DNA of 64,000 nt, taken from Isoetes taiwanensis (Eukaryota > Streptophyta > Lycopodiopsida > Isoetales > Isoetaceae). Where the stretch lies: the NCBI GenBank assembly GCA_021234155.1, contig JAJEKV010000006.1:9207003-9271002 (forward strand), in the 5' to 3' direction. The position numbers and the translations under genes were made by a program. A model generated the notes under the pieces. That model did no database searches. It saw only the letters and a program-made list of their open reading frames with translations, and had not been told where the DNA came from. Of this stretch, positions 31,801 to 43,267 are shown piece after piece (the first letter of the stretch is position 1; each line of letters starts with the position of its first letter).

Positions 31801-32504
31801 ATGTGTGACGTGACAATAAGACTAAGAAATTGGAATAAAACTTACAGCTAATAAATAGAAACAACGTTTATTGGGAAAAGTAGACATAGATGACCCAAAT
31901 GAATGACAAAAATGGGTAAGCATTATATCTAGATGGATGTTCACAAAAGGTCACTTTTCCACTGAAACCACTGAAATATTGAAATACAATTAAATAAATG
32001 GAGCAAATAGAAATAATTAGAATTTAATTGAATTAGAGTAATTAGAGCAAGGCTCCAATAAGGTCTATTTGGACAAAGAATCTTTACGGAAAAATGGCAC
32101 CGTCCAAGTTATCAAATAAGGAAGACAACAATATGTTTCAGAACTGCTTAAAGTACAAAAGTGTAAGCAATAAAAAACATATGCCTAAGAAGCTTTTGAA
32201 GAAAAAACCATTTTCAAAACCTCTAGAATATAGGGAAGAAACCGTTCTTTTAAAAAAGGCATTCATTTTAGCTTGCATAGAAAAGTCAATTACTATCTTC
32301 AGAAAACATGTGGAGGGAGACTCTATAAGATAGGGGGACAATTAGGAAGCTCTCATGTCTAGTTTTTCCAGAAACAAGTGTTTACAGATTTTCATGAACA
32401 AGTATTGTCAAAAGCATAAAACAAGTATCTTGTAAGTTCAGATATAAGTATTTTCAGAATTTCATATCTTCTAATTAGAGAACAAGCACAGTATCTCTGA
32501 ATTC
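28884..32504. other. Intergenic region without recognised genes
   Basis: Only minor structure is visible. A phrase of about 30 bp ('aatattttagaattat.cttttgtggcta') occurs near 29270 and 30520. A catgc/gcatg-rich cluster lies at 30620-30685. 'ttttgcatttcctcagtg' is duplicated at 30150 and 30210. A duplication with 'gatagattctac.taataa' lies at 31680-31750. A 79-codon Lys-rich plus-strand frame at 32094-32333 has no recognisable domain. Confidence 0.45.
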
Positions 32505-32935
32505 TCATTCTTGTTGATTATTTTTCATGGCTGAAGCAATAACCAAAGCAAGCTGATTAACATCAAGTTGATTCCCAAAATTGAAGGTACAATGAGTAAA
32601 GCTGCCTTGGTTATTTATAACAAGCCTATTAAACCTGCCAAGTGCCCTCGCTATATCTGGAAAATTCCTGCTCCTTTCATCATAAAAAGAATCATCATAA
32701 TCTTCATGTGTGTCAAATCTGACAGGTGGATTTGCAAGGATTGTTGCTGTAGTAGGCGCAGTGATAATAGCTCTTGAATCCTTGCTAGCTGCTTTTTCTG
32801 CAACACCTTGATTTTCTTTATTATGAATCCCTAAAATAGGTAGCAATGTAGATGGAACTTTAATAACATTCGTACACGCTTCAGCAAGTATACTACTAGA
32901 TGGTTCACCAAGCAATCGCTTTATAGCAATTTCAT
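32505..32935 (-). pseudogene. Crypton-like gene, last exon (C-terminal extension)
   Basis: The acceptor is ttatgcag|atgaaattgc. The exon joins in phase to the preceding one (D split across the junction) and runs 143 codons to a stop. It reads DEIAIKRLLGEPSSSILAEA at its start and has an acidic patch (EDYDDSFYDERSRNF) and a Gln/Asn-rich end. It contains no domain I know. It is intact, unlike the recombinase exons before it. Confidence 0.6.
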
Positions 32936-33233
32936 CTGCATAAATGAAAACAAGACAAATTAATAGACGACAAATTAATAAACAAGAAAAATTAATAAAC
33001 GATATGAGTACAGAGAACAAAAGATCAATAACAAGCTTGTGACAAGAGAAAAATGCTCAAATAAAAAACTTGAGATGATACCACTGAATTTCAGAAACTT
33101 GAATTTCAGAGAAAAATGCTTAAACAAGAAACTTGACATACTAGGACGAAGTTAATTGGGGTGTCAATACAAGTTAGTGGGAACGCAGGAACTCTACTCT
33201 TGCACAAAATAAAATACGTGTAAGTGTACATAC

Positions 33234-33794
33234 CAGAAAGTGCATCCTTGTACATTCGAGAAGTTCCAACATTATTTAAAGCCTGACCAATTATTCCCAT
33301 ACATGTGTCCACCTTTGACTTCTAAATCCTGTCACACCTAATAAACCATAGGCATCTAACAAATTAAGCCACCACAACATAAAAAACAAGTTAATATAAC
33401 ATTAACACACATCTCACTTACTGCTCATACGATGGTAGTATGGTACAGACGTATGTCCTGTAATACTCAATGCCCACTTCGGCAGGTACATCTGCAGCAG
33501 CCAATCTAGTTACCAATGACACCCTATCAGATTTATTGCAAATCTATGTTTGTGGACTTAGAACAGAAGCCATCATCTTCAACCAGCTTGATAGCTTATT
33601 TTTACCAATAGGTGTTACAGCGTACCAAACCTAATGAACAACAAAAGGTTATTAAAAAATAAATTATAATTGAAAAATAGTAATGAACAAACAGTAATTG
33701 AATGCTTACGATGCTTCGGCTCTTTGGAATTGATTGAAGAAACAATGACCTTGGTTTTGAGTCCCTTTCCTTCGCTGGTAAGTGACGAACATAT
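33234..33794 (-). pseudogene. Crypton/DUF3504-type tyrosine recombinase, catalytic C-terminal exons
   Basis: This part is split from 38963-39453 by the LTR element. Exon 33710-33794 gives FVTYQRRKG...CFFNQFQRAEAS. Exon 33422-33630 gives WYAVTPIGKNKLSSWLKMM and, after a TAG, NKSDRVSLVTRLAAADVP and PSYEQ. Exon 33234-33337 gives MGIIGQALNNVGTSRMYKD after another TAG. The order W...P-G-K-N-x-L...K, then N-x-S-x-R...T-x-L...A-x-V-P, then a late Y is that of tyrosine recombinases of Crypton transposons and their domesticated relatives (ZMYM, KIAA1958, QRICH1). The usual His of the H-x-x-R box is Lys here, so it is probably inactive. The exons have normal GT-AG borders. Confidence 0.7.
33790..33794. 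repeat. 5-bp target-site duplication (CATAT), left
   Basis: catat immediately precedes the LTR start tgtaacag; the second copy is at 38963-38967. Confidence 0.9.
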
Positions 33795-36218
33795 TGTAAC
33801 AGTCCTGGCCACTTAATGGGTCAATATACATATTTATGTATGTATATACATATTCATGGCATGTATACATCATGAGACCAGGGTTTTGTCTCTTTGGAGA
33901 AAGTATTGTTGCAGAGCATGAAGGCAGGGAGCAATTCTGGGCAGTTTTAGAACCCGATTTTTGAAGCATCATATCTCGGCGACCCGAGATCCTTTTTAGA
34001 TGATTTTTCTTTTGCTGGAAAGATCATTAAGTTAGCTTTCCGGAATGGATCTGATCAGGCCGAAACTCATCCGTATGAGAACGTTATGACAGAAATTGTG
34101 ATGCTGGGTCAGAATTGACTGCACTATGTATGTTCTTACAGTTTGATTCTTGGAGTTAGAAGGCGATCTTTGGGCGCAATCAATTGCAAGGGGGCCCAGA
34201 GGTCTATCCATGAAGAAATTCTCAGGTGGGGTTTTGCTTTTGATCAATTGAGGTGTGCTATGAGCTGCCATGATTAGTCTGCGCACATGATTTTTGCATG
34301 CAAATATGATAGATTATGAATTAATTTGGAGACTCATAAGGCTAGAGAAGATAATCAACGATTTGCAAACATCCCCTAAAAGGCTGATTTTAAGTCAAGA
34401 ATGGCTGAATAGTACATGAAGAGCACCGATTCAGCATGGAAACATTAAAAAAGGCGGAATTAGATTAAATCTGGTCGGCACCGAGCTCTCCAACGCCATT
34501 TTGTGTTCATGTTATGTTTTTGTCATTTTGGTTTTGTGCTTTATTTTGTTGGTCTTGTATTTGCTGCCTTTTTCAATTTATTTGCATATCCTAATATGAA
34601 GCTAAGTCCTCATAGATGGAATTGGGTTGCATTTGAGCTTAGCGGCCAGAGGAGATCGAGCATGAAGAGTCGGCCGAATAATCATAATAGTAAGAATATG
34701 CATTGTTTGATAATTGTCTAACTATGGTAAAATTCTAAGGATTGGGATAAAGTATCTTTCTTAGCTCATGGAGATGGAGCTAATGCTGAAAAGTAGCCCG
34801 GCCGCACGCATTAGGCGTCAACAACCCCTCGGCATCAAGGATTTCAAAGATCAAGTTCGCATGTGGATCTTGAAATAGGAATAAGCGGTCATCTGACCTT
34901 AAGGATTATTGAGATTGAGACGGGTCCACATTAGTACAAGGAGAGCCATGTGAAGCTTGGGGGTTTCTGAATGTGGTTATAGCATGAAGTACTGCTAGTC
35001 TGAGTGCATAACTATAAGTTTTCAAGCTGTTGCATTGTATTTTATCAAGAGCATCATAGCTAATGGATTCGAAGTATAAACATTATGGAACGTTGTATTC
35101 CTCATGGGAGGATGATTTTGAGGTAAGTTTTTTTAGATAGAAGATGTTAGTATCTTTCCTTGATCAGTAACATACATAGTTATTGGAGCTACATCAAGGA
35201 CAGTTAGGCTTATGGCTTCCTCGACGTGTTGGATTGCGATCATTATCTTCATCAGTAACCTAGCTACTTCAACTTGGACAGGTTGTATGGACAACATCAG
35301 CAACAATATAATCTAGGCACATGATAGTAAACATTCTAATGAACTTCACATGTCTTGGTCTTGCATTGTCCACTGTTGTCTTGGTATTTGATGTCTATTG
35401 AAACCTCCGGGGTCGGACTTCTAGGTTCGGTGGCCTAGGTTGCTCCGGCATGCTCATGTTCATCTGTGATTCTCTATGGTATTCTTGTGCTCAGGACACC
35501 TCGGGCGTCGGGTTCTCTGGCGGGATTGCTACGTCGATCAACTCTTGTGAACTCCATGGTAAGAGGTCCTCCAGCGCCCGGGCGTGGGGTGGGAAGGGTA
35601 TCTTGATCACTGAGGTTTACCCCACCAACTCCATGTGGGGCTCGAAATGTGAGCTGGCTGGGCATTTCTCTGCTAACAGGGCCTGCATGTAGGCTGGCTG
35701 AGCTTCCCATTGTCCCGGAGCTATGTGTCATGATGGTTTGGTATTTTGACTATGTTGTTTGCTGGTATTTCCTTGGATTATGTTGTCATTGTGATAGCGT
35801 TGTACTCACGTAGGATTTTCCGTCTGTGTTTGTGCTTATCCAAGATTTCCAGAGTATTCCCATGCATGCAGTGGCAGCCAGGGATCCCCACTTAGTCACG
35901 AGGACTAACCCCAGTGAATGCATGTGCAGTGAAGTAGCAAGCAAGCATAGATATGGAGCTTGGGAGCATGGTCGCTAGAAGATTACGAGCAAAACTCTTT
36001 GCATTTTATTGTATTGTGTAGTGAATTCACATTGTACTTGATGGATATTGAGTTTATAGAATTTGTCCATTGAATATGAAGAATGAAAGTTCAATTGTCA
36101 AGGAAGATTCAATTCTTCACCATACTCAACTGTTTGCCACACAAACCTAGTAAGAGTTTTCGCAAGTTTTGACAAGATCCCGAGTTGCCAGGAGGGTCAA
36201 CTCGGCAGGCTCGTCACA
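33795..36218 (+). repeat. 5' LTR, 2424 bp
   Basis: It aligns end to end with 36520-38962. No long frame is shared by both copies. It contains no second recognisable element. Confidence 0.93.
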
Positions 36219-36220
36219 AT

Positions 36221-36232
36221 TGGTATCAGAGC
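36221..36232 (+). promoter_or_regulatory. Primer-binding site (tRNA-iMet type)
   Basis: tggtatcagagc, complementary to the 3' end of plant initiator tRNA-Met, lies two bases after the 5' LTR. Confidence 0.9.
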
Positions 36233-36502
36233 AAAGTTGGATCTTTGGATGTTGACATTATGATCTATGGATTGCAGAGAGATTTAGAAGTGCTATCCTC
36301 AAGAGGAGTAGTAGTATTTAGAGGCTTTGTGGTTACTATAGAAGTATTCAAGAGAGAAGTCTCCATATAAGCAATGAGAACAATTCCCTGATGATGTTGA
36401 GGTATGAATTAGTGAATAAGTTGGCATTGCATATCGATTTTATAAGTTCTTTGGAGAATTGCTTCACCAAATCAATGATCGACCCATGAGGACATGGGTT
36501 AA

Positions 36503-36519
36503 ATTTTAGAAGGGGAGAC
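36503..36519 (+). promoter_or_regulatory. Polypurine tract
   Basis: agaaggggaga lies immediately before the 3' LTR start at 36520, the plus-strand priming site. Confidence 0.85.
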
Positions 36520-38962
36520 TGTAACAGTCCTGGCCACTTAATGGGTCAATATACATATTTATGTATGTATATACATATTCATGGCATGTATACATCATGA
36601 GACCAGGGTTTTGTCTCTTTGGAGAAAGTATTGTTCTAGAGCATGAAGGCGGGGAGCAATTCAGGCAGTTTTAGAACCCGATTTTTGAAGCATCATATCT
36701 CGGCGACCCGAGATCCTTTTTAGATGATTTTTCTTTTGCTGGAAAGATCATTAAGTTAGCTTTCCGGAATGGATCTGATCAGGCCGAAACTCATCCGTAT
36801 GAGAACGTTATGACAGAAATTGTGATGCTGGGTCAGAATTGACTGCACTATGTATGTTCTTCTGCAGTTTGATTCTTGGAGTTAGAAGACGATCTTTGGA
36901 GGCGCAATCAATTGCAAGGGGCCCAGAGGTCTATCCATGAAGAAATTCTCAGGTGGGGTTTTGCTTTTGATCAATTGAGGTGTGCTATGAGCTGCCATGA
37001 TTAGTCTGCACATGATTTTTGCATGCAAATATGATAGATTATGAATTCGTTGGAGACTCATAAGGCTAGAGAAGATAATCAACGACTGCAAACATCCCTG
37101 TAAGGCTGATTTTAAGTCAAGAATGGCTGAATAGTACATGAAGAGCACCGATTCAGCATGGAAACATTAAAAAAAGGCGGAATTAGATTAAATCTGGTCG
37201 GCACCGAGCTCTCCAACGCCATTTTGTGTTCATGTTATGTTTTTGTCATTTTGGTTTTGTGCTTTATTTTGTTGGTCTTGTATTTGCTGCCTTTTTCAAT
37301 TTATTTGCATATCCTAATATGAAGCTAAGTCCTCATAGATGGAATTGGGTTGCATTTGAGCTTAGCGGCCAGAGGAGATCGGACATGAAGAGTTTGAAAG
37401 CGTAATAATCATAATAGTAAGAATATGCATTGTTTGATAATTGTCTAACTATGGTAAAATTCTAAGGATTGGGATAAAGTATCTTTCTTAGCTCATGGAG
37501 ATGGAGCTAATGCTGAAAAGTAGCCCAGCACAGACGTAGAGCGTCAACAACCCCTCGGCATCAAGGATTTCAGCATCAAGTTCGCATGTGGATCTTGAAA
37601 TAGGAATAAGCGGTCATCTGACCTTAAGGATTATTGAGATTGAGACGGGTCCACATTAGTACAAGGAGAGCCATGTGAAGCTTGGGGGTTTCTGAATGTG
37701 GTTATAGCATGAAGTACTGCTAGTCTGAGTGCATAACTATAAGTTTTCAAGCTGTTGCATTGTATTTTATCAAGAGCATCATAGCTAATGGATTCGAAGT
37801 ATAAACATTATGGAACGTTGTATTCCTCATGGGAGGATGATTTTGAGGTAAGTTTTGCAGTATAGAAGATGTTAGTATCTTTCCTTGATCAGTAACATAC
37901 ATAGTTATTGGAGCTACATCAAGGGCCGGTTAGGCTTATGGCTTCCTCGGCGTGTTGGATTGCGATCATTATCTTCATCAAGAACCTAGCTACTTCAACT
38001 TGGGCCGGTTGTATGGACAACATCAGCAACAATATAATCTAGGCACATGATAGTAAACATTCTAATGAACTTCACATGTCTTGGTCTTGCATTGTCCAAT
38101 CGTTGTCTTGGTATTTGATGTCTATTGAAACCTCCCCTGGAATTCGGACTTCTAGGTTCTGGTGGCCTAGGTTGCTCGGCATGCTCATGTTCATCTGTGA
38201 TTCTCTATGGTATTCTTGTGCTCAGGAGCGACACCGGGCCGGTTCTCGGCGGGATTGCTACGTCGATCAACTCTTGTGAACTCCATGGTAAGAGGTCCTC
38301 CGGCCCGGGCGTGGGCTATCGGAAGGGTATCGATCACGAGGTTTACCCCACCAACTCCGCCAATCCGGGGAGGGCTCGAAATGTGAGTCAGTTGGGCATT
38401 TCTCTCCCTAACGGGGCCTGCATGTAGGGCGGGCCGAGCTTCCCATTGTCCCGGAGCTATGTGTCATGATGGTTTGGTATTTTGACTATGTTGTTTGCTG
38501 GTATTTCCTTGGATTATGTTGTCATTGTGATAGCGTTGTACTCACGTAGGATTTTTTAGATGCGTGTTTGTGCTTATCCAAGATTTCAGAGTATTCCCAT
38601 GCATGCGATTGGCAGCCGGGGATCCCCACTTAGTCACGAGGACTAACCCCAAAGAATGCATGCGTAATGCGGTGAAGTAGCAAGCAAGCATAGATATGGA
38701 GCTTGGGAGCATGGTCGCGCTAGAAGATTCTGAGCAAAACTGCTGCATTTTATTGTATTGTGTAGTGAATTCACATTGTACTTGATGGATATTGAGTTTA
38801 TAGAATTTGTCCATTGAATATGAAGAATGAAAGTTCAATTGTCAAGGAAGATTCAATTCTTCACCATACTCAACTGTTTGCCACACAAACCTAGTAAGAG
38901 TTTTCGCAAGTTTTGACAAGATCCCGAGTTGCCAGGAGGGTCAACTCGGCAGGCTCGTCACA
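36520..38962 (+). repeat. 3' LTR, 2443 bp
   Basis: Matches the 5' LTR over its length. Differences are bunched into short blocks, mostly at CG-rich spots (for example around 34800/37525, 35210/37925, 35420/38140, 35500/38225 and 35580/38300), with long identical runs between. Confidence 0.93.
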
Positions 38963-38967
38963 CATAT
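38963..38967. repeat. 5-bp target-site duplication (CATAT), right
   Basis: catat directly after the 3' LTR end gtcaca; matches 33790-33794. Confidence 0.9.
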
Positions 38968-39453
38968 TGTTAATATGTAAGAACAAAATCTGCTTCATGG
39001 GGTCAGAAAGGTTTTCAAAAATGGCGATCATCAACTTTGTGGTTGTTGGCTGATAGTTCTTGCTAATACGCTCGCTATAGTTTCAGAAGTTTGTCGTCTT
39101 TATCCGTTTCTAATACTAGATCACAATCCTTAACATCACATAGCCCTTTGACGCTGATCTCAAATCTAGTCAAAATCTAAATACACCCTGACACATGCGT
39201 AATCTGATGATCAACATCAGATAAAATTTCCCTCTCTTCAAAAAAGCTGATCGGAGGTGCTTTCTTCTTTGGTCTATCATGAGGGCCACTAGTCCTAGTT
39301 TTCTTGACCATACAAATTAATGCCTCACGCCTTTGACAGAAAATGGAACCATGAAGGATGTCGAATGGATGCTCAAGAACCCCGTTTACACCAATTCTTT
39401 TATCTTGTTCCCTCCAAATAATTCTTCCAATGCCTCTAAATAAAGAATGCAAC
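38963..39453 (-). pseudogene. Crypton/DUF3504-type tyrosine recombinase, central exon
   Basis: The exon begins after acceptor ttttgtag| with LHSLFRGIGRIIWREQDKR, then ILHGSIFCQRREALICMVKK, PKKKAPPISFFEEREILSD, RFEISVKGLCDVKD and, in a shifted frame, ERISKNYQPTTTK. The next part is NLSDPMKQILFLHINNM, which runs straight across the LTR insertion point into 33794. The L-x-S-L-x-x-G...F...R-E-A-L...KKKA-x-x-I-S-x-x-E-E pattern is that of DUF3504/Crypton recombinases. The frame has in-frame stops and at least two shifts, so this is a pseudogene or a poorly resolved gene. Confidence 0.72.
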
Positions 39454-39654
39454 CTACAAAATAAAAACTAAATTAGAATCTGAAATATAGCAAAAGTACC
39501 GGGAAGTTCTTACCTCTATTACAAGCCGACAAACCCAGTCTCGTCAAGATGTCCAGTGCTTCTTGTTATGTTTGTTTTAATTCTGTTTACCGGCCAGAAT
39601 TGCTTTAATTTTGTTTGCTTTAATAGCGTTGTTTTAATTTTCTGTTGTGCTGGC

Positions 39655-40030
39655 CAGAACGACAGAAATCCAGCCTTCTTTTAGTCGAGTATCACAGGGT
39701 GTTAACTGCATTCCCTCAACTCGTCAACGATGCGGAGGCTGAGCAGATTTCGGTTGAAGTTGAGGATGGAGAAACCGGTGAAGAGGACGATTCTAAGGAT
39801 GATTGTATACCTCAAGAAGAGTCTTTGTTATCTGAAGTGCTTAATGGTGGTTTGGAACAATCAAAAGTTGTGAATGCATGGGCACGTCGAAAGTTTGACT
39901 CATGGAAAAAGGATTTTAAGTATCATTATTCTATCCCTATTGAGAAATCAGAGTTGCGGGTATTCAATGACATGGTAGCACGATTTGTTCTCCAGATAGA
40001 CCTATTACTGTCTTCAGAATATGTTAAGAG
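39655..40030 (+). pseudogene. Crypton-like gene, N-terminal exon, in inverted orientation
   Basis: An open plus-strand frame reads an acidic stretch (SVEVEDGETGEEDDSKDD) and then VVNAWARRKFDSWKKDF and SELRVFNDMVARFVLQI. The latter fits the core-binding segment that normally comes directly before LHSLFRG in DUF3504 proteins. It faces the opposite way from the other exons and is separated from them by about 200 bp, so an inversion with a breakpoint between 39.45 and 39.65 kb is likely, and its other end near 40.03 kb. Alternatively it belongs to a second, convergent copy. Confidence 0.55.
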
Positions 40031-40351
40031 CTTCTATTCTTTTCAGAACAGGCCAAGAGCTATTACTGTCTTCAAGAAATATCGTTAGAAAGGGGCCGTG
40101 AACTCTTACTGTCTTTAAAGTTAAGCTGCCATTAAACTACCAATAAACTGGAGATTTGCCTAAAAAGAAAAATCTATACTGATCTTCAATGCCATAAGCA
40201 TCATAATATCCAGCTATTTCAGCGCCATTCTAGTGCTTCGATTTTTCACATAATCGCCATAGCCGGCCATGGCCGCACCTCCAAGAGAAAAAACAAGAGA
40301 GAGAAAATGGGCACATCAGCATGCGTAATCCAAGTCCTAGTCATTACGTTT

Positions 40352-40509
40352 GGTAATTTTAGGTTGGTGGGGCTTTATGCCCCGTAAAAATTCGAGGGCT
40401 CACCCGGTGAGCCCATAAGAATTGGCGACTCAGCCAGATCGGGCCGCCTCACCGGAGGAGCATACTCGGTTTTGACGGCCGCATAAAGCCCCAACAACCT
40501 AAAATTACC
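40352..40509. mobile_element. Small MITE, about 158 bp, with 30-35-bp terminal inverted repeats
   Basis: The left end ggtaattttaggttggtggg and the inverted right end ggtaattttaggttgttggg pair over about 30 bp including 'ggctttatgc'. The interior contains a hairpin (gggctcacccggtgagccc). No frame. The TSD is not clear. Confidence 0.7.
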
Positions 40510-43260
40510 TAATACATAATAGACTGGATAGGCCAGGAGGGTAAATTGGATCAGAGAAAAACAATAGACACACGACTCTGAGCTTTTCCAAAATTGTGAC
40601 AGATCGTTGATCTTCACGAAGCGGAGTTGCTCCTGAGGATTTGGGCTACCAGAAACGAAGTTGAAGTGAGTGGGAGCCATATATAGTCGCTTTGAAGCGA
40701 ATCATCACGTAGCATGTCACAGGAAGTGGCCGACACAGTCTCGTATTGCCTCGAGGAATAATTTAACAAGACTATTATGAACCTAGAAAAAAATAGATCG
40801 AATAGATTTGCAAACAACACAACCAGGATAGATTCGTAAACCAACTCCATGTTTTTGTAAGATCTGGCAAGAGTCTGAGATAAACTAGTGGGATAGATGA
40901 AAGGTAGTTTGGAAAAAAGCAATGGATGGAGGGCATTATGGCTGCAGACCAAAGGAAAGACATGACTAAAATACAATCTAGGTCAATGGCTATTGAATGG
41001 ATCATAGCAATATCAAATAATTCTTTGAATTTAACAATCATAAAATTCAAAATCATGGAAATGAACACAATTGGATTTGAAAAGAGACTGAACTTGAGCA
41101 GCTTCTGAAACTCATACAGGAATATGACAACATATAATGGATAAAAAGCTGCAATCAACAAAACCAGACATGCATGGAAACATGTAAAAGTAAACCATAA
41201 AAGGTAAAGCCGTGAATGATACTAGAAACAAGTTGTGGACGTGGAAGGATTCGGAATTTTAGGAGCTCCATGTTATGATCCTCGGAAACGAAATTTAAGA
41301 AGATTGCTCTTATAGAAAAAATAAAAAAGGATATCTTGACGACTCACTGGCCAATCTAAAAACTAGAAAACTAGGTTAATAGCTTGGACAATCCAAGGAT
41401 TCTCTATTCGCATTGGACGGACGAATGGCGCCGTAATGTCCATGACAACCAACGGCAGCCAAATCTCCTATTAACTCACGTAACGCAAAAAAAACTTTGA
41501 CCTCAAATGTTGGATGCGGAAAAATTCTTAATCTCATCTATTCAACTATAATATCTCAATAATATTCAATCAACCACCTCTCCAAGATTTTGCAATTCGA
41601 CCAATCCAAAACAAGGCACTGTGAATTGCCCCAATGCCATATTTCATTACTTTACGTGTCTCTAATTCTATCTCTATTTTCTCTTGAAACACACTCAAGT
41701 CCCTCCATGTGGATAAGTTCCATATAGAGACAGTTACGTCATGTTGAAGAAAATGATGTGTTTGAATAGCCAAACAAAAATTTTGGCTCAAGTCCATGTC
41801 TAAATCTACCAAGTTCAGCCAACGAAAAGCAAGAAAAAAGACAAGGGCAGGAGAGGTCCAGTACCTGCAGCCAAACATCAAAACTTTAGCATAAAATGGT
41901 AAAGGTTGAGCCAAAAGTTACAATGGAGCCTCTCAGTTTATACTCGATCAGCCCTCGTATCCTTCTGCCCTGTCAGTACAACATAATAGATCTGTATTTT
42001 ATTATGTTCAAATGTAAACAATGGATATAAAGTGAGTGTTCAAACATGTTATACTATGCACATACAGTTATATTGGACTCATTCAATCAACTTATCAATG
42101 TTTTTTCAACAAATTAAAACATATTATACCTGAATTTCGTCTTGGTTTGAAGTATAGTCTTCAGCAAGTTATGTCTTCTGGTCTCTCCTTATCATTACAC
42201 TCAGAACTATTGTTATATGCAAATCTACCCCCAGAATTCCCTTTTTTGTTTGCTACAGATCCTTCAGCCAGGCTTGCCTCCCTCTTAAGGCTAAAATCTT
42301 TTCTCTGGTCTCTTGTATTGCTGGATATTTCAGTGTTATCAGACAGAGATAAACATGCTAGAAGTTCGTCTTCCAGACACCTTTCATTTAGGTTTTCTTC
42401 TTCAGAGCTAGAGCCATAGGGTCAATTGTCTAAATCAAACTATCCCTCCATAATATATAGAGATTTTGTGGATTTACTAAAATTCTTACAGTAAACCTTG
42501 AGCCTGCCATGCGTTGTGCCGAAATTCTTTTCTAAAGCTAGAAAGTATTGCTCAGACTTAGGTTTTGACCTAAAGTGTATCAATTCAAAATCTTCACATG
42601 ACTATTTTTCATTTTGAATGCCAAGTATGCCATTGTTGAAGTACTGTCAGGATTCGGGCATTCGATATCTAGGGTAGCTACAAAAAGTCCCATTCCATAG
42701 CTACCTTAGGTGGAGCCATATTAACTTTAGATGCTCTTTGTTTTTCCCTAAATTGAATCCCGCTAGTATATTGGGAGAATGAGCCACCAATACATGTAAA
42801 CACTTATTTTACCATGGAATTAAAAAAAAAATGAAAACCATAAACATAACAAGGTCAGATAAACATGCCATTAGATATGACCATTGAATTTATATTGCAC
42901 CCTATTTCAGTGGTATGGGGCTACTCATACCTAATGTATTAATGGTATTACCTGTACATACTTAAGCCTTGAAAGGGATCATGGTGTAATCATGCCTCAC
43001 ACTCGTATGATATATTATAATATCAATAGATTAAACATCTTTTTCACCTAATGTTATGCTTGGCAATTACTTAATACAAAAAAGCCTACCTCCCACCATA
43101 GGATTGGGCTGACCTCTTTTAGATACTCTGTATCATAGGGGAGGGCAGACCCCTACTATATAGCAGAGGTCTTACCCATCCCTATTTTTTTGAAAATAGT
43201 ATTTTTGTTTTTATACCCTACTCATTTTCTGAAAATAGACAGTATGCAACTTTAAAAACG
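40510..43260. other. Intergenic region without recognised genes
   Basis: Minus-strand frames at 40375-40680 (starting MAPTHFNFVSGSPNPQEQLR) and 41570-41914 may be old gene or element fragments, but I recognise no domain. The rest is AT-rich with short overlapping frames. Confidence 0.45.
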
Positions 43261-43267
43261 CACCACA

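Larger units (their letters stand above)
33795..38962 (+). mobile_element. Non-autonomous LTR retrotransposon with 2.4 kb LTRs and a 301-bp interior
   Basis: The LTRs begin tgtaacag and end gctcgtcaca (TG...CA) and are flanked by a CATAT duplication. The interior (36219-36519) has a primer-binding site two bases after the LTR and a purine tract just before the 3' LTR, so all cis signals for reverse transcription are present while gag and pol are absent. The proportions (94 percent LTR) are more extreme than in typical LARD or TRIM elements. It must have been mobilised by a partner's proteins, most likely a Ty3/gypsy element given the primer site and TGTAACA start. It landed in the Crypton-like gene; both sides of that gene can be read across the empty site. 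Confidence 0.93.

Noticed and set aside
36185-36370. 61-codon frame spanning the LTR/interior border as a retroelement protein
   Set aside because: It starts in the LTR, crosses the primer site, and has no Gag or other signature.
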